NCBI GenBank assembly: GCA_016191715.1
Contig: JACPVN010000253.1
Location: 1-6,780, forward strand
Reading direction: 5' to 3'
DNA: 6,780 nt
From: Ignavibacteriota bacterium
GTDB lineage: Bacteria > Bacteroidota > Ignavibacteria > UBA10030 > SZUA-254
Positions 6,214-6,780 of the stretch are shown here, piece after piece. The notes beneath the pieces are model-generated. The model was given only the letters and a program-made list of their open reading frames with translations, did no database searches and was not told the DNA's origin. Position 1 is the first letter of the stretch. Each line of letters starts with the position of its first letter. The translations under genes and the position numbers were made by a program.

Positions 6214-6780
6214 GGTCTATAATAAATGATAAATGCGGAAAATGTTATCCATAAAATAATATTGATGAGAAGCGGTTTATCCGACACGGCAAGTTTGGTC
6301 GGGTTGCCGCCTTCATGTTCTTTATGAACAAGATAAAGATACCGAAAAATTCCGTACAGTACGAACGGAACAGTGTAGATAAGATTCTTCGTTCCGAATT
6401 TCTTGATTGTTTCTTCGGAAATTGTGTACAGCGCATACGACATAACGGTTGACGCAGTGACAATACCAATCATCTGGTCGAGGAAGTACGGGCTGTAAAA
6501 TTGTAACACGGAGCGATGTGTGTTTGCCTGTTCATCAAGCAACGTCAGTTCGTGCCGTCGTTTGTTAAATCCTAAAAATAAAGAGAGAAGCATCGTGCAA
6601 ATGATTAACCACTCGGAAGTCGGGACATTGATGAGGACCGCGCCTGCAACAACTCGAAGAACAAATCCCGATGCGATTGTCATGACATCAAGGATGACAA
6701 TATTTTTTAAGCCGAACGAGTAAACAAGATTGATGATAATATAGGCGCAACCAACCAAACCAAATTCTTTTGAGAGAGTA
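6210..6780 (-). CDS. UbiA-superfamily enzyme, decaprenyl-phosphate phosphoribosyltransferase-like, 5' end outside window
   Basis: The frame is open to the right edge and gives 189 C-terminal residues (first full codon at 6779-6777); full-length relatives have about 290-300. Visible family signs are NLVYSFGLKNIVILDV (residues 17-32) with the conserved Asp at 31, SGFVLRVVAGA (37-47), a long helix ending LFLGFNKRRHE (67-77), FRYLYLVH (145-152), and GGNPTKLAVSDKPLL (157-171), which resembles the GGxPTxxLLxDRPLL signature of decaprenyl-phosphate phosphoribosyltransferases. About five or six hydrophobic segments fit an integral inner-membrane protein. The known reaction of the family (mycobacterial Rv3806c) joins PRPP to decaprenyl phosphate, releasing pyrophosphate, as the first step to polyprenyl-linked arabinose or ribose. 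The first Asp-rich motif would be upstream and is not visible. Another UbiA-type prenyltransferase is less likely given the C-terminal signature. It is coupled to the DUF362 gene by ATGA. Confidence 0.85.
   Translation of the reverse strand, partial: TLSKEFGLVGCAYIIINLVYSFGLKNIVILDVMTIASGFVLRVVAGAVLINVPTSEWLIICTMLLSLFLGFNKRRHELTLLDEQANTHRSVLQFYSPYFLDQMIGIVTASTVMSYALYTISEETIKKFGTKNLIYTVPFVLYGIFRYLYLVHKEHEGGNPTKLAVSDKPLLINIILWITFSAFIIYYRP

Overview
The window looks like a piece of a chromosome from a Gram-negative bacterium of the Bacteroidota/Ignavibacteriota (FCB) group. The main reason is the C-terminus of the large plus-strand protein. It ends in a type IX secretion (T9SS) sorting module with the motif YPNPFNPST, followed by a short beta-rich domain, in the style common in Ignavibacteria and relatives. 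The lack of clear Shine-Dalgarno sequences before the visible starts fits this group. The assignment to Ignavibacteria is an inference; the FCB placement is firmer.

Layout. Positions 2-4021 (+) hold one long reading frame that is open at the left edge. It encodes a secreted, modular surface protein: Ig-like tandem repeats (273-bp unit), four InlB-B-type beta repeats, a beta-sandwich domain, what reads as a seven-bladed Ycf48/BNR-like propeller, a second beta-sandwich domain, a roughly 275-residue region of unassigned fold, and the T9SS signal. A hairpin with a T-tract at 4071-4105 separates it from a convergent minus-strand gene set. Read in the minus direction, that set is the C-terminal part of a UbiA-superfamily enzyme resembling decaprenyl-phosphate phosphoribosyltransferase (6780-6210, cut by the window edge), a DUF362 protein (6213-5095, start overlapping the previous stop as ATGA), and a DMT/EamA transporter (4980-4099, TTG start).

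The most unusual non-coding element is the 114-bp gap between the DUF362 and EamA genes (4981-5094). It is almost filled by two opposed arrays of degenerate heptamers: GGTTNNN on the left, and its complement AACCNNN on the right. Together they form an imperfect 25-bp stem. The arrays run from the stop codon of one gene to the in-frame stop just before the start codon of the next.

How the genes may work together: the UbiA-like enzyme and the DUF362 protein are probably translationally coupled and share a transcript. The transporter lies downstream on the same strand, but the heptamer region may separate its expression. A link to polyprenyl-phosphate-linked pentose (cell-envelope glycan) metabolism is suggested only by the first gene. 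I see no RNA genes, CRISPR array, insertion sequence or phage gene. I do not see a clear new multi-gene system here.
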